Below are positions 1 through 10,663 of a DNA stretch of 64,000 nucleotides, in pieces (position 1 is the stretch's first letter; every line of letters begins with the position of its first letter). Position numbers and translations under genes: made by a program. Origin of the DNA: Asterias rubens (taxonomy: Eukaryota > Echinodermata > Asteroidea > Forcipulatida > Asteriidae); NCBI RefSeq assembly GCF_902459465.1, contig NC_047070.1, positions 5,878,554 through 5,942,553 of the forward strand. Direction: 5' to 3'. The notes beneath the pieces were generated by a model that worked only from the letters and a program-made list of their open reading frames with translations, was not told the DNA's origin and searched no databases.

Positions 1-270
1 TCAAATTTTAAAAAGAGAAATTTGTACGTAAAAAATTGCTTTAAAAAGAAAGAAAACAAGTCACAAAAACACGACAGATTGTCCCGTTATGAATGTTAGC
101 AACGTCCAAAAATAGTACACATGGATAGATTATTTAGTATTCTTACTGGAAATGTTAAAAGCGAGACCGGATCGTACCTAGTCCAGTCAGGATACAGCGA
201 TTTCCACCGGTAGTCCAAAACCTACGTTACGAAAAATCAACCATTAAACAGTATGGTTTTCCTGAATATT
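1..270 (+). repeat. Dispersed repeat, copy 1 (pair with 14190-14437)
   Basis: This stretch aligns in direct orientation with 14190-14437, sharing phrases such as agagaaatttgtacgtaaaa, atggatagattattt and acagcgatttccaccggtag in the same order with small indels. No terminal inverted repeat is visible and the left end may lie outside the window. No open frame of note. Confidence 0.7.
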
Positions 271-667
271 CATGCTGCCTACATGTACGTTCAAAATGCA
301 TTCATTCATGCATATGCCAAGGTGTCCAGAGCGGACAGTATTGCATGGCGGACATAATTGCATCTGACAGCGGCACAAACCGGAGCAGGTGTGGCGAGCA
401 ACACGTCATTTATCTTGGTCTATGATCTAATGAGTTTATATAATTGTTCGACCTGTGGATAATAAACTACTGAACCCTCCCTGTTGCTGTTGAATAACGA
501 TGTCAAAGCATTAACTTTTGAACGGTGAATTTGAAAGAGCTGATGGGTACCAAAATGGCTTACTTTCTGTTGAAATGTGCCGGGGAAAAAACCTATAATA
601 AAAATGACAATATTTTATGGGATAGTATTTGTTTTAGTCTGATCATTTTTATCTTCATGAACATTTG
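271..667. other. Intergenic, nothing recognised
   Basis: AT-rich unique-looking DNA. I see no exon with splice signals, no inverted repeat and no tandem array. Confidence 0.5.
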
Positions 668-1040
668 AAGCCATTGGATACTAGGCATGTTGGTAATTAC
701 TCAAAATAACTGTTAACATAAAAACGTACTTGTAAACGACCAATGGAGAGCTGTTGATAGTAAACAACTTTGTGAGAAACGGCTCCCTCTGATGTAACGT
801 AGTTTTCGATAGCAAAAAAGTAACTTTTACTTTGATTTCAAGACCTCAGAATTAGATTTTGAGGTCTCGAGATCAAGCATCTGAAAGCATACAACTTCGT
901 GTGACAAGGGTTATTCTTCTTCCGTTATTATTTCGCAATATTGATGACCAATTGAGCTCAAATAGGCACAGCTTTGTGCATATGTTGAGATTCACTAAAA
1001 GTGAGAAGACTGGAATTTGACAATTACCATAGGTGTGCAG
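668..1040 (+). mobile_element. MITE-A copy, decayed
   Basis: Degenerate member of the commonest transposon in the window. It keeps the internal landmarks in order: a ctcaaaataa stretch near the left end, gagaaacggctccctctga, a central hairpin around tttgaggtctcgagatcaag, and the right-hand accattaattgag-type segment. Both terminal repeats are worn, so the limits are approximate. Confidence 0.7.
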
Positions 1041-1799
1041 GTTTTTTTGTAACCATCTTTCCCTTTTTGTTAATAGTTTGTATGAGTTCCAAATTTCGTG
1101 GAAAGTGCGGCAACTGGTACAAAGACATTAATTTAAAATGGCCTATGGCAAGAACAGCAGTTTCAAAGGTAAACGTTTTAACTGGCTGATTTCTTGTTTG
1201 GCGTATAATCATCATGAAACGACCCAACCGTTTGAAAACGTTTTTATTATCTTTCTCACGTCTTTACACGAACACACGCGCTGAGTTTGATAGTCCATAG
1301 AAATGGTCTAGCCCACACATCCATCAGAAGAAAAGAGAGAATAAGAAAACATTGAAAAGGATTATTCCAAGACAACGACCAAAAGTAAGGACTTCGTGAT
1401 GACACCCAAAAGAACCACCTGGCTGGAGTAACATCATTAGAACACTTTTAATTAAAAGTGAACTCTTAAGTGAGCAGAAAAGTTAGTTGGACTCGCTTCG
1501 GACTCGATCCGTCTGGATGCCCAGCCCATCGTATGGGGCGCCGCTTGTCAATTCAATCGATCAACCAGCAACATTTATTTCCATACATACACATCCAAAT
1601 AAAAAATGATTCAACAGAGACTGAAACTGAATGGAGGCATAATTCTTTAAGCTTTGAACATCCGCATGGACTGTAAAAGGGGTAACCCTGTTTCAGCCCT
1701 AGGAGGTAGCAACGGCCTCTGTATTTTGTTTCTTTCTAGCCCACATCTTGAAGTGGCCTTCAGGCCTTGTGTGTCTGGCGACTTGTGCTAAAAAACAAA
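1041..1799. other. Intergenic, nothing recognised
   Basis: No gene, hairpin or tandem repeat that I can support. Open frames at 1001-1189 and 1470-1676 have no homology that I recognise and no splice or promoter context. Confidence 0.5.
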
Positions 1800-2190
1800 G
1801 ATGGGAAGATGCTTAGTGTTTTTTATATAATATTGTTGCCATGGTTAGTTACATTTTGTTTAACATACCGAGACTATAATCATACAATCAAAGCTTATAA
1901 TTGGTTTACAAACCATGGAACTTTAGGCACTTTTACACATGGTTTTAAAACCATGAGACATCTTGAAACATGGTTTATTAACCATGGCAATTATAGCATC
2001 TTCAAAACGTCGTTTATGCCAAAATCAATTGTCATGGTTTAAGAGGTTTTGAATGTGCTTGAACTTCCATGGTTTATAAACCATAATTGTTTAAGCTTTG
2101 ATTGTATAATTCATAAAAAGTTTACATAAACACAAGAAATTTGACATCTTATTCTAGAACAAACCATGGGATAAAAACATGTCAACAAAA
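1800..2190. repeat. Palindromic element with repeated ATGGTTT/AAACCAT blocks
   Basis: The segment at 1873-1922 is the reverse complement of 2065-2112 (atacaatcaaagcttataat against the mirrored copy near 2090). Between them ccatgg, catggtttt and aaaaccatg recur many times, so the region can fold into nested hairpins. It looks like a non-autonomous inverted-repeat transposon without coding capacity. Target-site duplication was not identified. Confidence 0.55.
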
Positions 2191-2514
2191 AAAGCTAAAC
2201 AATTAACTGACAAACGGCGCCCCATATCGATCGTATGAAAAAGTGTGTAAAAAAAAACATTGCCCTCGTAAACTTTCGGCACCAATTGTTCAGCAGTTTC
2301 GTGGTGCCGCAAAATGGGTTTGCGGCATCGACAACTATTGTTCCACTAAAAAACTACCGTTACTTACAAAGTGGTTAGGCATTGTAAACGGACTTGGAAT
2401 GACACCTGTGTTATTGTGTGAAGTAACCGCCTTCCAAAAGGGTTTTAAATCGATTATGTGTCTTAAATCCGTTAAATCACCTCGATTATTTAGGAAGTTA
2501 TTGGGATAGGGCCT
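2191..2514. other. Intergenic, nothing recognised
   Basis: An open frame runs through 2243-2509 but shows no domain, splice site or codon signature that I trust. Confidence 0.4.
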
Positions 2515-2907
2515 CTGGGTGTTGATTATTGTCAATTCATTCCCCACTGTTCAACAATTTCTTCAGCTTGGGTTGGTTTAGGGGAAAATGGCTGTGTGTA
2601 ATGTGTAAAATGCCATAGGCAGCTAGTCCAGCCCAGAAACAATTTATCATCATTTAGTGACTTTAAATAGGTAGCATTTCTTACATCATTTCTCGATGTT
2701 TTGGCAATAATCTGGGTGTTGATTATTGCCAATTCATTTCCCACTGTTCAACAAATTCTTCAGCTTGTGTTGGTTTACGTTATGGGGGAAATGGCTGTGT
2801 GTAATGTGTAAAATGTCCTATAGGCTTGTGTCCAGCCCAAAAACAATTTATCATCTTTTAGTGACTCTAATTAGGTAGCATTTCTTACAACATTTCTTGA
2901 TGTTCCA
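2515..2907 (+). repeat. Tandem duplication, 2 x 197 bp
   Basis: The unit beginning ctgggtgttgattattg at 2515 recurs at 2712, with about 85-90% identity by eye along its whole length (shared ggctgtgtgtaatgtgtaaa, agtgactctaat/agtgactttaaa, ggtagcatttcttac). A simple diverged duplication; no coding content seen. Confidence 0.8.
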
Positions 2908-3534
2908 TTCACTACCGAAAATGTTCACAATCTTGCACACATGCTATTCCAACCCCTACATACCAGTTCAAAAGCATTATTTAAGTTTCTAGGAAAAGGG
3001 TCGTGAAGTTTTTTGCATTGGTTATGAAATCCTAAAACATCACAATTTACCATCCGTACTCGACGAATTTGGAATTCGATTGTGGTAAGCAAAAAAATAA
3101 AATGAAATAATGACAAATAATACAAAATAAATCACCCGAAGATAAACAGGGAAAGGTTTTCTTCTCACAGCAATTTCTTAGCTTTACCTGCAATTTTTCT
3201 TTTAAAATTAGTCGATCATCGAGAAGTCTTTATAATATATTAAATAGTGTTCCAAGTTTTGAGAAATGAGGCCAATACTCTTAGGGTTTTCAATCTTAAA
3301 GATTATTAAACGAGTTTTGGCATTTAGGAGAGAACAAAAATTAACCAACTTTAGTATAAACTATGAGCAAGTATGATGTTTTTATAAATGAAATATTGGT
3401 AATTGTTAACGTTTTGTCGTATAGTTAATTTGCATCGCCTGCCACCTGATTATTGAGAAAATAAGTAGTTGTAGAAAACTGCTTGGTCTGAGGTTTCGGT
3501 TGTATAGCAGTATTTCCAATTAGAGTTCGGTATC
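2908..3534. other. Intergenic or intronic, nothing recognised
   Basis: AT-rich DNA lying downstream (transcript sense) of the splice donor at 4677, so it may be intron of the Ser/Arg-rich gene. I found no convincing acceptor-plus-open-frame combination here. Confidence 0.4.
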
Positions 3535-3888
3535 TTTTGTAAATCATGCTTTTGGCCATGACATGAATCCATACTCATTGTGAATGAAGATGGTGTGTAT
3601 AAAATTATTTACATGCAGAAGTTTGTTGAGCTTCATTATCACAGAACAATGTTTCAGTAGAGCCACGTCAATCCTTTGTTGGTAAAATTAAACGTTCGTC
3701 TCATAAGCCAATTGAAACATAAAACAATTATTTTCGTGGAACTGTTTACTAATTTTTCAAAAACTACAGCACGAGCACCCAGTATTATTGTAGGAAGCTT
3801 TCTACCATCAGTATGTATAAACTGTGTAAGTTTAGTGTAAATCTGTGGACTTTTTTGTTTTGTGTCGTACAAACTGTACCCTAAATCC
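3535..3888 (+). mobile_element. MITE-D copy
   Basis: Matches 49140-49505 throughout (gccatgacatgaatccatac, cagagcaatgttttcag, aattattttcgtg..actgttt, gtaaatctgtggac) and the terminal half matches 43690-43789. It ends in aaatcctttaa, the MITE-D terminus, and abuts MITE-C through one shared TTAA. Confidence 0.7.
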
Positions 3889-4245
3889 TTTAAAGATGCT
3901 ATGTCAGATTTTTGGCCCGAAACAGTGAATGGTATTTCAAAAGAGTTTCACCCGCTCTAACGAAAACAAGTTTAACTTTTACTTTTAATGGTCAGGAACC
4001 ATGATTTTTTTTTAAAACGTTTCTTATAAAACACATAAGAATTGGTCACGTGATATATTGTCGGGATCCTCACAAAAACTAATTTTGAACACTTTTTTTC
4101 ACTGCTACAAAAAATTTGCGGACTTTTTCGAGCAATGGCTCAAATGAAAGCTTGTAACTTTCTCGACCCCCATCAATATACCTATTGAATTTTAAATCAA
4201 AATTGTTGGATCAAATCGGCCAAAAATCTGACATAGCATCTTTAA
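3889..4245. mobile_element. MITE-C, complete TTAA-flanked element
   Basis: Terminal inverted repeats of about 28 bp begin TTAA-AGATGCTATGTCAGATTTTT at 3889 and close with the exact mirror image ending ctttaaag at 4246. The interior has no coding capacity. TTAA at both ends fits piggyBac-type target duplication. Only one copy of this family is in the window. Confidence 0.8.
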
Positions 4246-4669
4246 AGTGGAGACAGGAAGAGTACAAAGTATGTTATTATTGACACTACGTGCTAAAGAA
4301 ACATACACCGATACATCGTCATATGTTTGTAATATCAAAAGGTAAGATGTCAGCCTTTTGCAACACAACATTAATTGGTGGTGAGTTATTTTCTGGATAA
4401 AGAGTAGAGGTAATGTTATTGTTAACAATGTGCTTGTCAACATAGTGTTAGTTGGTAGGTCACTGCACTATAATTTTAAGGGTCGTAGGTTCGAATCACA
4501 CCCAAGTATTATGCATTTAACTTGTTTTCACAGAACTCGGGAAAGCAGAGTATACAGCAGGACCAGCGCATACACTTATCGGTGTATATGGGTGAAACAA
4601 AAAAGTAAACATTATTTTTCCCCGAACATCTGTAACATCTTTTTAACATAAATATTTTTTAATTATTTA
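4246..4669. other. Probable intron of the Ser/Arg-rich gene
   Basis: This is the sequence immediately 3' (minus sense) of the donor at 4677. It contains no recognisable exon. The next exon must lie further left, possibly outside the window. Confidence 0.4.
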
Positions 4670-4670
4670 C

Positions 4671-4677
4671 TACTTAC
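4671..4677 (-). other. Splice donor of the Ser/Arg-rich exon
   Basis: On the minus strand the sequence reads TGCG|GTAAGTAG, a near-consensus 5' splice site in phase 1. Unspliced reading would end the protein two codons later at TAG, so the donor is a better explanation of the coding end than a true terminus. Confidence 0.75.
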
Positions 4678-6760
4678 CGCAACTGCCGCTTTCTCGCAGT
4701 AGGGACAACACGGACATGGACGGTATGAGGAACGGATCACCAGCTCCGGCCCAAGATGATCTCCGGCCACCCTTCTTCGCAAGCTTGGAGCGAATCTCAG
4801 CTCTGTCTCCGGGAGACAGGGGGCCTTTCTCCTCGGTAGGGTGAGAGATGGAGATGGACGATCGACGAGACTGCATCCTGACACCCAGCAGGTTGTTGTT
4901 AATGGTGGTGGGTAGGATAGGGAGTACTTTACCGCGGGAGCCTCGCCTCTTGCGTCGGTCGGTCATGATTCTGTCTGGGTTCGCAGTGCTATCATCGGAC
5001 TCGTCGGTAACTTTGGATGTTGACCTGCTATAAGATGGCCGTCGAGTAGTTGCTAGCTCATCACTAGAACTTGTTATGTCTGGCTTTGACGATCTACGGG
5101 TGGATAGTCTTCGTTCTTGGCTTGGTCTGTGAGAGCGATTGTGCTGAGGTTGTGGGGATGAAGACCGGCGTTCACTTGACCTCTCTGGCTTCAAGGAATG
5201 TGAAGATGGGGAGCGTGATCTTCCTTGATGACGCTTGCCTTCTTGTACTTCTAGATTTTTATATCCGGTTCTAGTCTTTTGAGAATTATTTGCAGGTTCT
5301 GTTGCAGGGGAATTGTCACATTGAATGTTGTATGAATGCCGTCTAGGTATTGGAGACTGTGAACGTAATTGGGAGCGGGAAGTGTTATTAGCAGCAAACC
5401 CAAGGCTATCATTATCCGCCATTGGTGTCGACCTAGAAGGGCCGGGTGATCTCGATCGTTCTTGGTGAGAGTGTGCCATCAGAGAAACTGAAGAGGATAT
5501 GGATTGGTTTCTTGGGGATGGGGAACGAGACCGATTTGATAAGATCTGCTCGATCTCATCTCTCGGTGACAGTGGCCTGTTTCGACACGGGGACCTGTGT
5601 CGACAGGGGGACCTTGGTCTCGATGACATCGGTGTTGGTGACAGATTGTCCCCTGGGCTATATCTACGGCTTCTACCCGTAGGTGAAGCACCTCGATGTT
5701 CTGGGGCAGTTTCCTCCTGAGATACCGTGCGAAAGTCTCGGTGAAAATTAGGCGATTCGGCCCGAGGGGTGACAACCCTGAACGGGGACGTGGACCGAGT
5801 AGCGGGTCCGCCTCTCCTGGTCGGTTCCCGGTAACTTTGAGCCGTCTGTGCTTGCAATGACTTGTGTGTAGACCGACCTGCATCACCATCGGCAGACATC
5901 TGTTTAATCAAGGATTTCCTTGTGTTGATGTTTGATATCGCTAGTTTCAAATCCGCTGTCCGGGTTGGATCACCATTTTGGATGGTGAGGCCCGACACCG
6001 AGCCACGGCGATGTGATAGGAGCATCCTGGTCATTTGGTCCGGTGTGGTAGCGGCCAGCGAGTGTCTACGCCTCCTTGCTTGGACGATGTTACTGATGTT
6101 CACTTCCGGGAGAGCAAAGCGAGCTATCTCGGCATCCGAGCCGTCGTCTGAGGTTGAGGTGTCGTCGCTGGCCGTAATGCTCACCGACGGCGTACGGAGT
6201 CTCTTAATTAAGGCGGGATTATAAACAACAGTCTTTGCAACCCCAGTGTTTAAAGTGTTTCTCTGAGCGACATCCGTTTTGATAGGGGGACTTGGTTTGG
6301 GCATGTGTTTGTTGTGGTACATACTGTCTGAATCCTCCCCGCTGACCTCGGCGATGGACGGTATGTTACACTTGATCATCGACACCGGAGTCTCCTTCAA
6401 AGCCAACGGTCGTTGGGGAGACGATATTGCCGGTCTGATCTCCAACGGTGTCTGGTATTTGCTGTCGTTCTCTGGCACTTTAGGATCATCCTCGACTGAG
6501 AGAACGCTGAAAATATCTTCCAAATTGTCACTGCTGCTGTTTAAATCGCCGATTTCCTCAAAGGCCGAATCGCAGTCGCTGAACTTTATCGCCGGTGCAC
6601 TCCCGGGCCTCGGCACTATCTCCTTCATGGTCTCATCATCGTCACCACCGTGTAATCGCTTGTCTGATCCCCGGTGAAAAGGGCTTGAACGACCCACGGA
6701 TGACACAGGGAAGGCGGTCCCCAAGCATTCACGGAGATCTGGAGTGCTACTTGATAGCAT
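4678..6760 (-). CDS. Ser/Arg-rich disordered phosphoprotein, long first coding exon (3' partial)
   Basis: A single exon encodes about 694 residues and then splices out in phase 1 at 4677. The ATG is well supported: the context is cacaATG and an in-frame TGA lies five codons upstream (6773-6775). The first ~120 residues are acidic and Ser/Asp-rich. From ~220 on there are repeated basic-Ser motifs of the PKA/14-3-3 type (RRRRHSLAAT, HRRGSVSG, RRSSISIS, RRSSWAG). Residues ~310-600 are dense in RSRSPSP, SPCRHRSP and similar Ser-Pro/Arg-Ser runs, like RS-domain or cytoskeletal scaffold proteins. No folded domain, TM segment or signal peptide is seen. It is GC-richer and far more codon-biased than its surroundings. 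Splicing-associated factor, kinase scaffold and microtubule-associated protein are all possible; I do not recognise the family. Downstream exons were not located. Confidence 0.85.
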
Positions 6761-7382
6761 TGTGATTGCGTCTCAAGGCAAAGTGGTCTCTCCAATGCAA
6801 TGTGTTGCTGGCGACTACATACGCTTCGCTCTGTTAGCGAAGAAACACTAAAGCCAGATAAAAACCAATCAACCGTGAATTAAAAAATGTACGTGCCATC
6901 CTTTCCTTTTTTCCTTTATATTCAGACAACATGTAGTTTATTTCGGGGCGCCTGGCTAGCTGTTTTCAAAATGAATTGTGGAACCGGGTCCAATCCATAG
7001 AAAGTCACTGCTATATTTAGACTATTTCTCATTGGTGGGGGGTTGTGAATTTTTGTCTTTGCTTCCCACTCAAAGATTGTGGATGGTTCCTTCTTGAGCG
7101 TTGACAACACGAACCATGGCCACTGGGGAGTTGAGATGGGCCTAAAGGGGGGTATTTACAAATACCATCCCAACTCGATCGATCGGGTTTACCGTTATCT
7201 GCAAGAAGTCAGAGCCCCATTCTCTGCCGTACAAAGGACTTAATAGACGGCCAATCGAACACGACCCTAAGACGGTAAGCCCATCATGCAAAATCAATAC
7301 AAAATAGACCGCCTTAGAATGCCCTCACTGGCTTTCATGTCTCTAGGGTCAGTGTATGTTCTCCCATCTGCATATTAGCCTT
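6761..7382 (-). promoter_or_regulatory. 5' UTR/upstream region of the Ser/Arg-rich gene
   Basis: Upstream flank in the minus sense. It holds the in-frame TGA that fixes the start codon, but I see no TATA box or CpG-dense block. The open frame at 6922-7110 has no support as a gene. Confidence 0.35.
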
Positions 7383-7450
7383 ACAATTCAATTCAATTCA
7401 GTTTATTGGTCCAACCATGTAGGAACATTTCCTTACATACCATGCAATAC
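7383..7450 (-). mobile_element. Retroelement 3' tail
   Basis: On the minus strand the sequence ends ccaataaactgaattgaatt followed by further ttgaa repeats, the kind of short tandem tail left by non-LTR elements. Only the tail is recognisable. Confidence 0.4.
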
Positions 7451-7744
7451 ACAATTACACACACATAACAAATATACTGAATAAAAATTCGACCAATTTA
7501 ATGTAACTATCGTCTGGGCTGATCATTGAGAAGGACAGCGTGTGGTATGAAGGTTTTCAACGGCAGTTTAAGAACTCTTTTCTACCCTTTTATTCCCTTA
7601 TTTACAATCTCAACTAAACATTAAGCAAGAGACAATTTCACCAGAAAGAAAGATGGGTGTAAAGGCAGGTTTTATACACCTGTGGTGATCGTCGAAGACC
7701 AGTGCCCTCCTTGGTGTCCCCAGACATTATGCATAAAACAGCAC
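7451..7744. other. Intergenic, nothing recognised
   Basis: Unique-looking AT-rich DNA between two repeats; no features supported. Confidence 0.4.
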
Positions 7745-8111
7745 GACTATGATACCAAGACTAACCTTGTCAGTTGGTGTATGTCAACATATGCATAAAA
7801 TAAAAAACCTGTGAAAATTTGAGTTCAATCGGTCATCGAACTTGCGAGATAATAGTGAGAGAAAAAACACCCCTGTCACACGAAGGTGTGTGCGTTTAGA
7901 TGGTTGATTTCGAGACCTCAAGTTCTAAATCTGAGGTCTCGAAATCAAATTCGTGGAAAATTGCTTCTTTCTCGAAAACTATGGCACTTCAGAGGGAGCC
8001 GTTTCTCACAACGTTTTATACCATCAACCTGTCCCCAGGTACTCGTCACCAAGAAATGTTTTATGCTAATAATTAGTTTGAGTAATTACCAATAGTGTCC
8101 ACTGCATTTAA
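7745..8111 (-). mobile_element. MITE-A copy, reverse orientation
   Basis: Reads in order cagttggtgtatgtcaacat, cctgtgaaaatttgag, the central hairpin gatttcgagacctca...tgaggtctcgaaatc at 7907-7948, agagggagccgtttctcac, and the end accaatagtgtccactgca at about 8090-8108. The left terminus is degraded. Confidence 0.85.
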
Positions 8112-8551
8112 GATGCAACAAAATAACACAAGGAACGACAGAAGCATTTTTTCATAGAATTGTGGGATATTCAGATGCCTGAAAGGGGCTTTATGTGTGA
8201 AGCCTTATATTACTAATAATGCAGGTGTGCATAGTTACGGTTCTTGTTATCAATTGTAATAGCAGAATCGTAAAATGTCTCTCCTGAAATTACATTCAAA
8301 GCTACATTCAAATCGTCAATATCCAAATAGTTCTCTCACAACAGAAAACTGGAAGGGTTACCAGCGTACACATTTCCAACAAACATGTCAGTGTGATAAA
8401 GAAATCCATTTGAGGAGCTTCTTCATAATCAGAAAACACAAACCAGTCATTGATTATGACGAGTAACTCTTGATTAATGGGCCATTTCACCTTCAGCAGA
8501 CAATGACATAGTAGAGGCCGGAAAAGTAGGCTGGTCCTCTAGTATTTAGAC
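8112..8551. other. Intergenic, nothing recognised
   Basis: Two overlapping open frames on opposite strands (8275-8490) have no recognisable domain and no splice context. I regard them as chance. Confidence 0.45.
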
Positions 8552-8724
8552 CCTTAACGTGCTGCCTCCATCTTGGTCATGTTCCTCGTATCGAGTAACA
8601 ATAATGGATGCTAATAATAATTTTGCAAATAGGATCTAGACTATTTTGTTCTTCCAGCCTCGGTTTGGTAACATTGATATAAATGGGAGAAATTCAAGAT
8701 GGCTGCACCATTATAAAGGTCGTT
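8552..8724 (-). mobile_element. MITE-M copy
   Basis: Reverse-oriented relative of 14868-15047 and 54600-54777: ccatcttggtcatgttcctc, gatgctaataataattttgc, atataaatgggagaaattca, ggctgcaccattataaaggtc. The family has inverted ends reading agacctttatcac. Confidence 0.65.
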
Positions 8725-8872
8725 TGATAGAAGAGTATGCTACACTCTATAACAACAGCAAAATGTACGTGACGACGTGAATAATCTCATGTCATGCAAA
8801 TCGCCCAACTACCAGTTAACCTCCAAGGCAGTACTTAAACAGCATCAATAGCAACATAGTCCCGTGGTGGAT

Positions 8873-8965
8873 TTCACAAAGAGTTAAGCCTAGTCTTATC
8901 TCTAAGACTATGTCTCGTCCTAACTTAGGGGTCCTAAGGTAGGACTAGCCTTAAGTTTTTAATAA
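8873..8965. mobile_element. MITE-F fragment
   Basis: Shares tttcacaaagagttaag, agactagtctta-like and cctaaggtaggactagcctt segments with the inverted element at 33580-33725. One end is missing. Confidence 0.5.
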
Positions 8966-9424
8966 CACATACAGTCATACAGAGTCGTGTGCTTATGACA
9001 TAACCCCTAATAGCTATTAGTGCAGAGGCACAGAAAGGAAGAGCACCCGCTAACAATACAACAGCAAATTATAAGTGTTAGGGATTAAGCAATATACGCA
9101 CTACAGACGCATGGTCCGTCGGTTATTTTGAAAGTGTGTTTTTCGGTACGGAGCTCCAAACCGGTACTAAAGCCTAAAATCTAAGCAAAAGCCGTGGGTT
9201 CGTATAGTGTCTGCATAAGACAATTTCCAAATTAGCAGCTGCGATTCTGTGAATATTCAACTAAAACACAATGTGCTCATGTAAATTACCAAACACTCTA
9301 TTAACTCGCAAAGCACCAATTCACGTGAACAGGGTGTGTCAGTGTTCGTTTGCAAGTCGGGTAGAAATCGGGGTACTCGTTGTTTTAGGACTTGGTATTC
9401 TGATCATGGTCTGTCAGCGGAACT
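8966..9424 (-). other. 3' flank of the Ig-receptor gene
   Basis: Sequence downstream (minus sense) of the stop codon at 9425. No canonical AATAAA is seen on the minus strand in the first 200 bp, so the polyadenylation site is unresolved, or a further UTR exon exists. Confidence 0.35.
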
Positions 9425-10663
9425 CTATGGCTTGTTTACGGCTTCGTAGTCGGTGTTAGTGCTGCCATCTGGCCGAGCGTAGTCATACTCAGGGCTGTCT
9501 GTCTCTACTTCAACCGGTTGGTAGTAGGTATCTTGTGTGGTAGTTGTAGCCGTAGTAGGTTCCATATAGACTTTGTTCTTGTCCTCCGTTGGTTGCAGCT
9601 CCATGTAGGGATCAGCCATGGGGACTTGAGATGCCTCGGTCTTTCTTAGACTATTTATGAGACGTCTCATTTTGAAGATTTGAAATACACCAAGAATGAT
9701 GACGATGATGGAAACACTGTGGGTAACCACAAAAGCTACCATCCATGGGTTAGAAGGAGGGGGCTGGGTGATGCTGGGTGGGGTTAGGGCTACCATCCAT
9801 GGGTTAGAAGGAGGGGGCTGGGTGATGCTGGGTGGGGTTAGGGTTGTCTCTGATTCGATTGATGTTATTTCATTAGTCGCATCTTCCGATATTGTCAAAC
9901 TGATTGGTCCAATGATACACGAACGTCTTCCGTCTGCATCACTCCCTTGTAGCACAGAGCAGTTAAATGCTCTACATAGCACATAGCAGTTAAATGCAAC
10001 CCCACCATCAGCAACAGTTGCAGTAAAACGCAATGATAATGTATTTGTACCATCGACAGTTGATGATGACCAGGGATAGTAACTGGGATCAGTCATTGGA
10101 TGGGTTTCTATATCTGCAGGGTTATCAGCCTCAGATAGACATCTCAGTGGTAGCTCTGTACCGGTGTCTACTGCGATGGGTCCAGAAGGGGAACATACTG
10201 GATACGATGGAGCTGACAGGATTACGCTAGATGTAGCTATAATAGTGTGTCCTCCACTTGGGATAGGGTAGTTGACGTTACAAACATATTCATCATAATC
10301 GTCAATCTGCAGATTAGTAATGGTGAAGTCTTGAACAACCATTCCACTCTGTGGATATGTTGTATTGAACATAAACCGTATGTTGGGCGTTAGTGTTGTG
10401 TCGTTCCACCTCAGAGTGATATAGGGTTCAGTAGACCTCCACTCTACGATGTGATCCGACTCGAGGTTTGTAGCGGTACACCTCATATCAACCCGCCCGC
10501 CCTCCTTACGATCGGCCTCTGGTGTTAAGATGACAGCAATTACTGCTGTTGTTGACGCTGGTGTCACTGTTGGTTGAGCAGTGACAACCATCAGGAGTCC
10601 GCCTGCATCAAGTGAACACCAAATACACACCAGCAACACAAACATAGAAATCCTCCCATCCAT
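9425..10663 (-). CDS. Single-exon Ig-superfamily type I membrane protein with ITSM-like tail
   Basis: 412 residues without an intron. Residues 1-29 form a hydrophobic signal peptide (MFVLLVCIWCSLDAGGLLMV core). Residues ~32-150 look like an Ig V/I-set domain: an early Cys in VDMRCTA, a central Trp in HIVEWRS, and DYDEYVCNV, the D-x-Y-x-C motif before the last strand. Residues ~155-260 are Cys-rich and may form a second, divergent Ig-like unit. A Thr/Pro stalk holds two copies of an 18-residue block, followed by a TM helix at ~310-330 and basic KMRR. The tail (~80 residues) has tyrosines in YMEL, YMEP, TYYQPV, YDYA and TDYEAV; two of these fit TxYxx[V/I]. The start has a good context (accaaaATGG). 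A signalling or immune-type receptor is inferred; cell adhesion is an alternative. Potential N-glycosylation sites include NDT, NTT and NCS. Confidence 0.85.
   Translation of the reverse strand: MDGRISMFVLLVCIWCSLDAGGLLMVVTAQPTVTPASTTAVIAVILTPEADRKEGGRVDMRCTATNLESDHIVEWRSTEPYITLRWNDTTLTPNIRFMFNTTYPQSGMVVQDFTITNLQIDDYDEYVCNVNYPIPSGGHTIIATSSVILSAPSYPVCSPSGPIAVDTGTELPLRCLSEADNPADIETHPMTDPSYYPWSSSTVDGTNTLSLRFTATVADGGVAFNCYVLCRAFNCSVLQGSDADGRRSCIIGPISLTISEDATNEITSIESETTLTPPSITQPPPSNPWMVALTPPSITQPPPSNPWMVAFVVTHSVSIIVIILGVFQIFKMRRLINSLRKTEASQVPMADPYMELQPTEDKNKVYMEPTTATTTTQDTYYQPVEVETDSPEYDYARPDGSTNTDYEAVNKP
9735..9842 (-). repeat. Perfect 2 x 54-bp in-frame duplication in the Ig-receptor stalk
   Basis: The 54 bp at 9735-9788 are repeated without a mismatch at 9789-9842. 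Each copy encodes 18 residues (core TPPSITQPPPSNPWMVA), so the reading frame is kept. The repeat sits just outside the TM helix. It lengthens a proline-rich stalk, and the identity suggests a very recent event. Confidence 0.95.

Noticed and set aside
4663..6677. Several frames antisense or shifted within 4678-6760, including a 136-codon one at 5479-5889
   Set aside because: GC-rich, Ser/Arg-coding DNA commonly leaves other frames open; the 694-codon minus frame has the start context, in-frame upstream stop and splice donor.
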